Origin: Aporophyla lueneburgensis
Lineage: Eukaryota; Arthropoda; Insecta; Lepidoptera; Noctuidae
Assembly: GCA_932294355.1 (NCBI GenBank)
Contig: OW028737.1
Span: forward strand, 27,318,860 to 27,382,859
Length of the DNA stretch: 64,000 nt
Reading direction: 5' to 3'
The notes beneath the pieces were generated by a model. That model did no database searches. It was given only the letters and a program-made list of their open reading frames with translations, and was not told the origin of the DNA. Positions within the stretch are counted from its first letter, which is position 1, and each line of letters opens with the position of its first letter. This document shows, piece after piece, positions 1 through 12,319 of the stretch. Made by a program: the position numbers and the translations under genes.

Positions 1-1196
1 AACGCGGTGGGTGATATTTTTTTTCTTGTGCCCTTTCTTCAATAAATTTTTGGTCGCCGTAACATGTCGTCTTCCACACTTCTCTATTAGTCGTCATCTC
101 GGTAGTCATCCCCTTTCTATCCGACGACATTCATAATAATTTTGTATTATAATATGTAGTGACTAAACTTCTCGTCTGCTTCTTCTCATATTCGAGGAAT
201 TGGCATTGAATTGCACAAAAAAGGTACCTACGAATAAACATTAAATTAATAATCGTTTTTCTTAATAACAGCTTGTGAACCGTTAGACTCTGTTAAAATA
301 ATTAAGTATAACAAGGCTTTTATTAACTAAGACATTATAAATTATTGTATCACCAACATTTTTCTAGCCGAACGAATCGCTAACCTTTTACTATCGTTAC
401 TTTTAACTCTCATTCTTAAAGAACTTTCCACATTTCGTATTATTATTTTTATCTTTGACATATTTTATTACAATTTCATTTCACGGCAATTACAAGAATG
501 CTAATAAAGCTGTGACAGCGGTTGATTTTTATTACATTTTTAAGAAACGCGAGTATGAATTGAAAGATGAAATGGATTCAGTAATCATTATTTTTATTAT
601 AACAATTGTAAGCATTTAATGGTTTTATAAACGTTTATTGTTTTATTATTCATCAGTATAGTTGTTACTTATAAATGGAGTAATTACGTTCAAAACATAA
701 AAAAAGCTAAACCTGACCAATTAAACAAATATCGATGTTAATAACTTTTTTGTTACGCGAAAGTACCGTTCGTTTTAATATCGAGTTTCTTGAAAATTAA
801 TTAAAGAAGATTAGTTACAGAACACAGTGGATTGCAATGGAATCAGATTGAGAGAACAGGGAAGACACCTTCAGGTAACTAAATAATATAATTCAATATT
901 GTGTGTACACATGCCATTAAAAGAGATAAAGAAACCATACTCGTCGGATATAAAAATAAATAGTTTATTTATCAAAATAAATATTCGAAAACATTCATTG
1001 GTTTCGTAATAAACTTGAAATATATCCGTAGACCCTGGCTTTTTATCTCTATTAGTGACTACACAGACCAAAATCAATGTTCTAACAAAGTGATAGTGAC
1101 ACGTTGAAAGGGTATTCATTCGCTTTTCAACATGGCTCTGGCACTTTGTATTGTTCTTATTATTTCTGTTCACAAAACCTAAAAAGCTATATAGTC
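1..1196. other. AT-rich sequence, no firm gene
   Basis: No repeat family or convincing exon is visible. The only coding-like piece is a possible exon at 821-874, listed separately. The 5' end of the microexon gene, with promoter and start codon, could lie here or further left. Confidence 0.4.
821..874 (+). CDS. Possible upstream exon of the microexon gene (weak)
   Basis: An open 54-nt stretch lies between an acceptor-like TTACAG and a donor AG/GTAACT. Read in phase 0 it gives a peptide ending REQGRHLQ, which would join the next exon (2604) in frame. The upstream polypyrimidine tract is poor and the donor is not strong. The exon is therefore only a candidate and is not counted in the 45-exon model. 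If it is false, the first exon lies elsewhere upstream. Confidence 0.2.
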
Positions 1197-1546
1197 CTCC
1201 AGACCGTATTTCGGCCACGGCGGCCAATCTCAACGGAGACTAGTCATCAGCGCGGGAGATATAGTGCTCAAGTGTGTGCGCAGACACAAGAGCACTCACA
1301 CTTCTCTCACACTCATAACCCGATGGGACGGCAATCCGACACGACCGGCGAGAGATCAGGCGTAGGACCAACGGCTTAACGTGCTTTCCGAGGCATGGGG
1401 GTATCACTCCGCCAACTTCCAAACTCCGGGCTGTTACTAAGAAATTCTTAATGGAAAAACCCAATAACACTTTGCCCGACCTGGGAATCGAACCCAGGAC
1501 CCCACGCTCAGCAGCCGCGCTTGCTATCACGAGACTAACGGGGCAG
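1197..1546 (-). repeat. tRNA-derived SINE, family C, copy 1
   Basis: On the minus strand the element begins with a tRNA-like head: a B-box like GGTTCGATTCC (plus strand about 1484-1494) and an A-box-like start near 1546. A non-tRNA body follows. A second, clearly homologous copy lies at 35590-35936 in the same orientation. It is a SINE and not a functional tRNA gene, because the cloverleaf is incomplete and the body is repeated. Confidence 0.75.
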
Positions 1547-1810
1547 TTAAGAAACTATACTCAGTTACCAAAGGCAGCGCCCGCACAAATGACCAGGCTT
1601 AACGAGAAAGATATGTGCGGATCGAATCCGTACCAATATCTCATCGGCAGCATAACTAGAGTAGCTATTCTGAAAAGCCTATTTATTATTTACAGACACA
1701 TAGAAGACGACTAGACGATCCCGATGATTTCCATCGAATACCGGTAAATTTTTGAAGCTAATCCTAATTAAAACCACCTCTAGGTAGGAATTACAGGACC
1801 TACTTCAAGT

Positions 1811-2165
1811 CGTTGAGCTGAGTTGAGCTACACAATTACTGACAAATCCGTGCACTAACACTAACTGGAGAGATCCAATAAAAATTGTGTCGTTTTTTTT
1901 TATTATTCAATAGATAGAAAAAAAGAAAAAAATATTTTATTTGGGACACGCACAGGATCATCTCAGGCATGTTATCCTGCTTGGTGCTGCTGCCTTGGCC
2001 TGCTTATTAGTCTGGACATAACTTTGGTCAGGCAATATGAGGACATATTGCCTGACCAAAATTATGTCCAGACTTTGAAAGAGACCCGAACCTCTGAGTT
2101 TGTGTCGGTTCTTCTACTCAGAGTAGTCAGAATGGAAATACTGAACTCATCTAATTTTGAAAGCA
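1811..2165 (+). repeat. Lepidopteran repeat family E, rearranged copy with palindrome
   Basis: This resembles 2972-3245, 48650-48785 and 58905-59095. The shared parts are GACAAATTCGTGCAC, a TCTGACCAAAATTA core and a stretch around TTCTCAGAGTAGTCAG. Here the core is present twice head to head, forming 29-bp arms (2011-2039 and 2044-2072) around a 4-nt loop with one mismatch. Confidence 0.55.
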
Positions 2166-2274
2166 TAATTTTATTTTTTCACATTTATCAAAAAAAAAAA
2201 AACTTTTATCCCACATTTAGAGATTTTCCACATTTGTAACGTCTCAATAGTCAGGTATATTTGATGATCTTATT

Positions 2275-2460
2275 TATCCAGTGCTGCATGCGTAGCATGA
2301 CCACCGTAGAAATAGGTTTTGTCGATGGAAGAACAGACAACATTACAGATTGTAGCAAGATTAAAGACATATTAAAGATTGTAGAAAGATTTGTACCCCT
2401 TTTATGCTGGCGTAGCATGACAATTCTATCTCTATTCTACCAAGAATACACAAAGTTCTT
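2275..2460 (+). repeat. Dispersed repeat, copy also near 13430-13590
   Basis: Both copies share a GCGTAGCATGACCACC block, a segment reading GTCGATGGAAGAA or similar, and ACAGATTGTAG. The same GCGTAGCATGAC word recurs near 2409 and, inverted, near 13498, which suggests terminal or subterminal repeats. The family was not identified. Confidence 0.4.
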
Positions 2461-2603
2461 TGAAAAAATTTCTTTAATTTCGATGTCTTTGATTTTGTAA
2501 TTTTATTTTTCACCACCGAATTCCGTGTTTTGTTTTTTTGTTTTTGACTTTGTAGTGTTTTTTATGGTAGTCGGTGGTTTGTTTATTGATCACCTAATTC
2601 CAG

Positions 2604-2728
2604 AGAAGGTCAAACAACTTCTACGCTGGAATGGGGTCGTTATCCCAGCCTTACATGCCACCAGAGGAAGAAAAGGAGCACAAACTTGGCGCTCGCATGT
2701 CCAGAACTGGCAACGGTATGAGTATTAC
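2604..2728 (+). CDS. Microexon gene, exon 1 of the model (125 nt)
   Basis: The acceptor is TTCCAG at 2598-2603 and the donor is GTAAGC at 2729. The exon reads in phase 0 and leaves two bases (AC). It encodes residues 1-41, including SLSQPYMPPEEEKEHKLGAR, which is polar and coding-like. An in-frame TAA just upstream (2595-2597) means the exon starts at this acceptor. Alternatively it is the first coding exon with ATG at 2631. A nearer GTATGA donor at about 2716 would break the frame with exon 2, so the GTAAGC donor was chosen. Confidence 0.65.
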
Positions 2729-5700
2729 GTAAGCATGAAGTTTATTTAGCTTGTTTAACTTTTGTCAATAATAAAAAAAGAAACTTTGTCATACTATAAA
2801 AACAAACATAACAAAGAACATTTACTTTGAGATGTAGTTGTATTATCATTATTTTAACTATTGTGATTGAGAGATCACATACCCCCTACTCAATTTTTTG
2901 AAATTATAATCTGGCAGTTTGAATACTTAAAATGTATCTGGTATTGTTCGTTGTGTTCCTTATGTTCTGCGTTGAGCTGCACGATTACTGACAAATTCGT
3001 GCACTTCGTGGACAGGTCCACTCAATCTGGTTCCTTCCTCAAAAGACCATTTCAGACATCAATCCACATGGTCATCACATGATCTGAAAAGAGACTGTGA
3101 CTGCTGAGTTTGTTTTGGCGTTTCTTCTCAGAGTACCCAGATAGGATACCCCAACCTCATGTAGTTTTGTGAATATGATTGACGTGTAAAATTGTTTGTT
3201 CAAACCTACTAGCAGAAATAAAATCATTATTTATTTTTCAACCAGAATAACAGCTGTCACAGTGCATCCAGACAGCGATCGCTCAACGACCGAGTGTACT
3301 CAAATATATCACATAATTATCACATCACTATGTTGTCAATCGATAGTAGTTTGGTAGCACCCTAATGATAGATTCTGTTTCTATGCCAAATTCGACAACA
3401 TTTGCCTTATTCTATCATCAGTGTCCTGTTTTACTTTCAAGCAGATCTTGTAAATTGTATGTCCATGTTACAGTTATGGTGGAAACCTGGATAAATCAGA
3501 AGAAGAAGATGTTTACCAAGAATACAGACGTGCTATGGTGCCACAGGTAACAGCATTTTAAACGTTGGTAGCCTAATAAAACTAGAAATTTCTTTCTATA
3601 CAAAGGTTTACCGCATTCGCTGTCGAGAATATAAATTCCTGCAAAATATTTTTTTTTATCTCCCATACAACTGACATCTATAGGTTGGTTGTACCTAATG
3701 CGTTAGTGTGGTCTTAAGAATATGAAACTATGTATAAAATATCAAATCTTTCACAGAAACCTGAGCCCATGTAAGTATTAACACTACTTTTAATTTTTTT
3801 TGAGAAGTCCTAGCAATTTTTTAAATTTATTTGAACTCATTAATGATTGTCCTCTTTTTAGATTAGTTCTAGGACTACTGCGATCGGGGAAAAAGGTATG
3901 TTTGATTTAAATTTTACTTATTGGCAAAAACTACATTCACCAAGTCCCTATGTGTATGTGTAATGTTCGAAAGAAATACAACAAACTACTCAAATTAATA
4001 AAAAACACAATCAAAATTATTATAGACATCTAAGCAATGACCAATTTCTAATAAGAACATTTTATAATAGTATAAATAAATATTAAAGCGATAAAATATA
4101 AGTGCCAATTTATATCTTCTTTTTAACTTAATAACATTAGCCACGTGACAGTCCGTGCGCGCGAAAAAATATACCGTCAACAGTCCGCGCCCGCGGGACA
4201 CGATGTCGCCGGACGCCCCGTCGCGACACAGAAATGTTTATATCTCGCAAACTATATAAGCTTTGTCAAAATAAAAACTATGATCGGAAAGCTGATTTAA
4301 TAAAAAAATTGGGAATGATAAGAATAAAAGCCAAAATCTATAAAATAATATGGTATTTTTAACTTGAATCAAGCATTCTGACTATTTTTTATAAACAAAT
4401 ATTATATTTATGATGATAATACTATAAATATATCGTAAAGTCTATAATTAAACTATTTTAGTAAAAACTGGACTAATTCTTCTATCTAGTGGTGCCAAAA
4501 TCATTAGTTTTGGTAATAATTTAAAGTCAAAACTATCCAAACAAAAGACACCGTCGCACAGTGGAACGAATGTATGGGAGCGGTTGGACGTAGACATGTC
4601 CGAAAAAAAAGAGTAAAATTATGCCAAACTAATGATGCCATCTTATTCGATTACTTAATGCCTTCATAACTTGTGGTGATGAATTTCTTCATAACTCCCA
4701 TATTTCGGGAGTAATTTGAGAAAATGTGAAATTTTACTATGAAAATGAGTGTATCGAGCTCTCTCCCTCCTGATTCCGGGCTTGTTTCAAGTAGCGGTCT
4801 CTAATATCATAATGCTAATACTAAGAGCTATATTTAATACTAAGACACATAGTGCGCCAAATGTGCACTTTCTGGGATAAAGAGTGATGTTTATTTTATA
4901 ACACAATTTTTTTATTTTTTGTTTATTTTGTTGATTAAAACCGTTTTTCTAAAGGTTTACCTTATTACAATAACATTTCTGAGCAGCCAATTAGAGAAGA
5001 TATAAGCTAATTAGGATATATAATTAGGGACTTAAGGTTTACATATAAAACTGATGCACTAATGATTACTGATAAGAACATTGCTATTATTTAATTACTA
5101 AATGGCTCTTAATACACTAATTTAGCATGCATCATTTACTAATTATCACAATAACTAATTACCTTGCAATATTTAACAAAGGATACCTGGGATACCTGGA
5201 TTTTATATAAATAGGTCACTATTAGTAACTTTAAAATCAGTGTTGATTTACACCTCGTTGTATCCAAGCTAATCTCGCAATGTATTTTCCAAATTTTAAT
5301 ACAAATCTTGATATTCACGTTGCTTTATGCGCACGCGCACATAAAGATTTACGCGACTTTAACTATTTGTTCAGTGTTTTAAAAGATAACAGTTGTGTTC
5401 AGTTATGTGAAAGTGCTGAAACAAGTTTAAAAGACTGGTGTCGTCGATTTTGCTACCGCATTTATGCAAAATGGACACAGTCTGGAAGAAGCACAGATAA
5501 GTTTCGGAAGAAACATGAGATTTGGCTACAGGCTGCAATTCAATGGCCGGAATTACAGAATGAAAATATGGAACCTTCTACAGAAAATATAAGTGACGTC
5601 ATCGAGCCCATAATTTCTCCTGCTAAATCTGATGCTTCAACTTGTACACATCCTAGTCCTCGTAAATCTTTTGAGGACCTTAGTAACCGGCAAAAAAGAA

Positions 5701-8700
5701 GACGCACTGAAGATAGTCTTTCATGCAGCAGTAGCAGCGCTGAAATTATGTTTTCGGCCGAAAGGGCGCTTCAAAAGGCAGGACAAAGCGATACAGCTTA
5801 TGTTATGAAATACTTGACGGAGAATCCAGAAGAGGCCTCAAAAATCAAAGCCTTCATTGAAGGTAAATCAATTCAGGTACGGGAAATATCCCCTTTGAAG
5901 GCATTGGCTCTTTATGTATCGATGAACTTATCGAAATGGCGCTATAACACTCTTCGGGATTTCAACACTCAAGAAGGAGCTCTTCAATACCCGAGTTACT
6001 ACATGTTGGTTAAAGAAAAAATTAAGTGCTATCCGGCCAAAGAAGATCTCACAGTTACAGAGAGCTCTGCAAAAATCAAATTACAAGCCTTGATGGATTT
6101 AACCTCAAGAAGACTTATTAGGTCGTTAGAAACCCCTGTTGATCCCAATCAACAGCTCGTATTGACCAGCAAATGGGGTTTTGACGGATCATCTAGCCAA
6201 AGCATTTATCATCAAAGGACGAGTGAAGATGAGCAAATCGATCTTGCTAGTAATTTTATGATTAGTCTTGTACCACTGCGGCTCGTCTCAAAAGGTGTAA
6301 CAATTTGGGAAAACGAGCGACCATCTTCCACTTCATTTTGCCGGCCAATATTGTTTAAGTTTATAAAGGAAACCAAAGAAAATGTGCAGAGAGAGATGGC
6401 TGAAATCGAAGCAGAGATTGAAGCCTTAACTCCATCCACCATCACTGATGGAATTAGTGTCAAACACCAACTGCTGTTGACAATGATTGATGGTAAAATT
6501 CATTCCATTATATCCAATACAGCAGCTTCAGTGTGTGACATATGCAAGGCTTGTCCTAAAGAAATGAATAATTTAGAGTTAATCAAAGATAAACACGCAA
6601 ACGAGGACATGTATAAATATAGCTTAAGCACCCTTCACGCTTGGATTCGCTCAATGGAATGCTTATTACACATTTCCTACAAATTAGACATAAAATCATG
6701 GCAAGTAAGGGGTGATATAGCAAAAAGGCAAGTTGATGACAGGAAGAAAAGAGTTCAAGAGGCTGTAAGAAGAGAAACGGGCTTACTTCTCGATGTTGTG
6801 ATACAAGGCAGTGGATCCACCAACAATGGCAACTCGGCAAGGAGATTTTTTGAAAACTACACTAAATCTGCGGAACTGACCGGAATAGATGCTATGCTTT
6901 TAAGAAAAATCTGTGTGATCTTGCAGTGTATTTCATCAGGAGAGAAGATCAACGTAACTAAATTCCGAGAGTTCTGCTTTGATACTGCTAAGCTTTACGT
7001 GGAGTTATACCCATGGTATTATATGCCTTCTTCACTTCATAAAATTTTAATGCATGGGCCAGACATAGTTCAGAACATGTCAATTGTGCCCATTGGTTTT
7101 CTATCCGAAGAGGCATCTGAGGCTAGAAATAAAGATTTTAGAAAATATAGAGAGGGGCATTCTCGAAAGCATAGCAGTATCTCATGCAATGAAGATATTA
7201 TGCACAATCTTTTACTGTCTTCTGATCCACTTGTTACAAGTATCCGTCCAAAAGGAAATAAGTTTGTAAAAAAATCTTCTTTTAAGGAATTTTATGAGCT
7301 TACGGATTCTGAGAAAAGTGATATCGAATTTGTTAACATAAATGATTTAGCGGACATCGATTCTGAATTTGAATTAATTGATGATGATGATGATGACGAA
7401 GATAATTAAATGATGTTATTGTTTTAAAATGTGTAACTTAGTAAATTAGAGCTTACATCTTAATTATTTATTGTACTTTTAATGAAACTAGGTAATTTAT
7501 TATCAACTTACTTAAAAGTCATACTCTCATCAGTTCTTGTGAATATTTTTGTTAATATATATTTCTGTATATATATAATATATTTATAGACCTCTTAATA
7601 AGTCTGTCTGCGGTTTAAAGTAAATACAAATGGGGAAAAAACGTTTTTTTTTTTAAATTTTCATTTCCTTTTATCCCAGAAAGTGCACATTTGGCGCACT
7701 ATGTGTCTTAGTATTAAATATAGCTCTTAGTAATAGCATTACGATATTAGAGACCGCTACTTGAAACAAGCCCGGAATCAGGAGGGAGAGAGCTCGATAC
7801 ACTCATTTTCATAGTAAAATTTCACATTTTCTCAAATTACTCCCGAAATATGGGAGTTATGAAGAAATTCATCACCACAATTTATGAAGGCATTAAGTAA
7901 TCGAATAAGATGGCATCATTAGTTTGTCATAATTTTACTCTTATTTTTCGGACATGTCTACGTCCAACCGCTCCCATACATTCGTTCCACTGTGCGTCGC
8001 CCCTAATTTTTATCGAGGATCGTAAATCGATCGTGCTTAAAATCTAACATACTCGTTCAAAAATGATGCAATCTGCTATGAATGTAAAATATTTGTTTAA
8101 CAGCAGTGTAATAAATAAATAACACTTCAAATAATCTTATTTTGTGAGTTGTGAAGTAATATTACACATGAATGTCGCCCACTGGAGACATCAGTTTGTT
8201 TATAATTTTTCAATCAACTTATTACGATAGTAAATTATTTGTTGTTATAATCTTACAACATTAACACAAAGCCCAAATCTTAAAGATCATTTTAGTATAT
8301 AATTTAAGTACTTACGACACGATAAATATCCAAAAATCAACACAAACACTTCGCACTCACAACAACACGACAGCCACGTACCAAGACTGAAGTTCCGTCG
8401 CTTTTTTTCGCTACAACTTTCAAAAGAAGTATGGTACTGTTCACACAGAAGCATTTCGTGGTTTGTTAGAGTGACATAGGAATAGACGTTTTGTTCAATT
8501 TGTTCTCATAGTATCGACAAATCGGAAAAATCGGGACCGTGCCGTGAAATTTGAAACTGGCAACTAAAGTGGCCACGGACTGCTGAGAGTAGTTTCACTT
8601 TGGCAACTATAGTGGCCAAGGACTGTCAAGTGGCTAGATTTAGCTCAGTAGACTGACTAACTACGTTCTCATAGCTTGCTCTCTCCTACTATGTCTTGAT

Positions 8701-9658
8701 TGCCGTGCCTGATAGAGTCCACAATGGTCACATACCTATACTTTTAAATAACCACCAACGTCCCTACTCATTTTGGAATGTAAAAAAAAACTATTAAGTA
8801 AATTAATTTGTCATAATATGAAGAAGTTCAACGTACACACGGCTACATATCAAGCTACACATTTCTAGTTTTAGCTGGCCTCGCATTATATATGGTTTTC
8901 GTACAATAAGAAGTCAGCTTATACTGGAATTTTAAGCTTGATTTGTCACCGTGCGTACAATCTCTAGGTGGTTTAACTTGTAGTTTTTCATATAATAATG
9001 GTAGAATATAACGTGTTATTAAATATATTACTATAATTATCATCACCATTATCATTAGCAGCCTTGTTTCACCCACCGTTGAGTATACTTTTCAGCCTTA
9101 TTTCCCGGTCCGTGCAAGTCTCATCAAGTGGGGTAATTGCGTAAACCGTAGGAATGGCGTAATTTTGATATTTCCACAATATTCATTGCGTTACTTACTT
9201 TGTTGAGCAGACTAATGTTTCGATCTTATGAAGCAATGGATAATACATTGTTCAAAATTATTCAGATGGAGATAGATAGTGTGTTACGCAATTACGGTGC
9301 ATGACTTCCCCGTGATCTTCTGTAAGTTGGCCACCCACCAAATAACAATATTAATTATGTTCAATATTAGGTATAGTTGAGCAATGTTATCTATGTATAC
9401 CAACCTCATCTAGTTTAAAAATAACTTGAGAGGCGTCAAGGGACGCCCGGATGGAACGAAGTTCCTTTCGATTAATTGCATTTATTATTGTCTGTATAAA
9501 ATCTCTACTTACCTAACTCCATTAGCAATATCCGGAACTTGTGCAGAAACACTGTCAGGATTCATTTTGTTATTATTTTTTATTATTAACAAATATAATA
9601 TACCTAAACTTAATCAGTAGGCTCAATTTTAGTAATAATTGACTTGCTTGCTTTCTAT

Positions 9659-9689
<31 letters not shown>

Positions 9690-12283
9690 TGAAACACGCG
9701 CATGCCACACGGTTTACAACTATAGCAAAATGTGTCGTTACAACTTTTGGTCTTAATTTTTTCCGTCTAGCCCCCTTTCACAACGCGCGATAAGGAACTT
9801 CGTTCCAAAAACCTGTATACACTCAACAAAAATATCATCGCGACACCACACTGTTCAATGCGAAATAGAACGACGAAACGAAAATAATTGCCTTGCTTTC
9901 TATGAAAGAGAGAGAGAGAGAGACAGACAGAGAAACACGCGCACGCCGCACGGCTTACAACTATAGCAAAAAGTGTCGTTACAACTTTTGGTCTTAATTT
10001 TTTTCGTCTAGCCCCCTTTCGCAACGCGCGATAAGGAACTTCGTTCCAAAAAATATGATTTACATGTAAAAGTGTTCATACAAACCTGCTTACAGAAATA
10101 AAAACCCTTTATCTATACTAATATTATAAAGCTGAAGAATTTGTTTGTTTGTTTGATTGAACGCGCTAATCTCAGGAACAACTGGTCCGAATTGAAAAAA
10201 ATCTTTTTGTATTGGGTAGCCTATTTATCGAGAAAGGCTATATAACATTACGCTATAACCAAGAGGAGCGGAGCAGTAATGAAAAGTGTTGCAAAAACGG
10301 GAAAAATCTCACGGGTAGGCAATTCGACGCGACGGGAAGGGTTGGGGGAAAAGAAATTTAACGCGGACGAAGTCGCGGGCAGAAGCTAGTCATTTATATG
10401 TGTAATTTCATGTATTGAGCGTGGGGCTTATTAGAAGGCTGAAAGTAACTCAAAGGGCAATGGGTAGAGAATGCTATGAGTTTCCCTACGTGATTGAATC
10501 AGGAATGAAGAGATCCGCAGGTAACCCAAGAACCGACATACCGAAGAATTGCCAGATTTAAGTGGCAGTGGGCAGGTAGACCGGGTGACCTTATGGAGGC
10601 CGCAGGAATCCGCTGGATGCGGGAAGCACAAAACTAGTCGAAATGGCGGAGTTTAGGGAGGCCTATGTCCACCAGGCACATCTTTTGATTGAAATGATGA
10701 CGATGGTGATGATGACTGGTTTGTAAATGTGTTTGTACAAACCTACTTACAGATCACTTACTTATACTATTTATCACTTGCAACTATTTACTTTATATTA
10801 TTTATCATTTGAAACTATAGGCTACACCAGAAGAAGGCCGTTACAGACTTTACCAGCGAAATGACCGCAGGTCGCCTCAAATGAATATCAGAATACAAAC
10901 GTAAGCATTTTTCACATATTTTTTACATTCGTTCCAACAAAGAGAAGTTTATATGATTGTGTCCTAACCAAAGCAATCGTCGCGTGAACCCGCGACTGTT
11001 GCATTCATTTCGTTCGGCGAACCGTAATACGTTGTCGCGCCGACAGAGGACGCCTTCAGGTTTTTCGAACGATTAGCGGCATATGAACGCGACGATCGCG
11101 TATTCACGTCACCGATCGCTTTCGTACACGGGGTATTATGAAAGCTTCTCATTTTTGTTGTCTTATTGTGTACTTTAGGGTATATTACATATATACCCTA
11201 AATATATGTATTATGCCCAATTACTTTACAGGCGTCCAACGATTTTCAATTTCACAGAACAAGTAAGTTGTATTCTACTAAGTTTATTTTATACCATTTA
11301 AATATTTTTTGACTGCATATAAACAGGGCTATTTGTAAAAAAAAAAAAATTAACGATCTTAAATATTATTTATAGCACTGTTTTACTTAAACCCGCACTA
11401 AAGTCACGTTAATCCGTGACTTAATCCGTGTGGGTTTTCATGTCATTTTATTTCAAGTATCGCAATGTACAGACGCCAGCATATTGAACTACTACAAACT
11501 GTCAAATTTCTTTAATAGATTTTCAACTTTATCGCCAAAGAATTAGGTTCAAGGTCGATTGGGAGAATTTGACAGTTTCGGGTACCTTGATATGCTGTCG
11601 TCTGTACTATTTTCTCGTTGTGTTTAATCTAACCTATCCTTACCATTTTTTAAGCTTTACAAAAATCTTTCCTTTTACGATTAAATCACCCCATAACTTG
11701 TGGTGTTATTGTGGTTTTATAGAAACGAGCAATAAACTTATTGGTGAGTACGTAACAGTACATAATTAAAAACTTAGTTCCATTTAAGAGCATTTATCCC
11801 GTGCGTGCTGGCAACGTCGCATTTCTCTTCGTTTTTGTGTTTTTAGATATTCTAAGTACTTTATTTATTGAAGCACTAGGTCCTTGGTGTATGTTAGTTT
11901 GTATGCATGTACTATTTTACAGTTTTTAGATATTCACGTATCATTATCGACATATTGAAAATTGTTTTTTCCGCCAAAACTCACCTCATTGAAATAAAGA
12001 GGGCAACGCGTTCCATCCTGAAAGTTGGCACCAGCCTCCCCTACTAGGGTCGCGAGATTTGTTCGAAAGAGATACCGTGGTCCTGGCACATGGGCAACTG
12101 AAAGAACACGGGTGGGTTTTAGTCAGTAAAAGTCTGACACGCGCTCCCGCTCCGCCCAAAGCGGAAGTCATTTGATGATTACCCATGCCCACAAAAAAAG
12201 CCTTCCCTACCTGTTCCCAAACGGAGACCTTTTTAGGGTTCCGTTGCCAAATGGCAAAAAACGGAACCCTTATAGATTCGTCA

Positions 12284-12319
<36 letters not shown>

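Larger units (their letters stand above)
4557..7994 (+). mobile_element. Transib DNA transposon, apparently complete (3,438 bp)
   Basis: The element runs from CACAGTGGAACG at 4557 to its inverted copy ending CACTGTG at 7994, flanked by 5-bp CGTCG duplications. Terminal inverted repeats are about 325 bp (4557-4881 and 7670-7994), with roughly half a dozen differences between arms. It carries one uninterrupted transposase ORF (5280-7409) in the same orientation as the host gene and sits in intron 4. Near-identical arms, an intact ORF and a perfect target duplication point to a young, possibly still competent copy. The terminal CACAGTG equals the recombination-signal heptamer used by RAG1/RAG2, in keeping with the accepted Transib origin of RAG1. 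Confidence 0.95.

Noticed and set aside
1440..1546. tRNA-like sequence on the minus strand (also 35880-35936, 51750-51830, 60081-60125)
   Set aside because: A- and B-box resemblance belongs to SINE heads; no complete cloverleaf and no 3' acceptor stem.
3872..3895. Alternative shorter exon 4 using the TTCTAG acceptor
   Set aside because: It would leave a phase that exon 5 cannot accept, since the other frames of exon 5 have stops.
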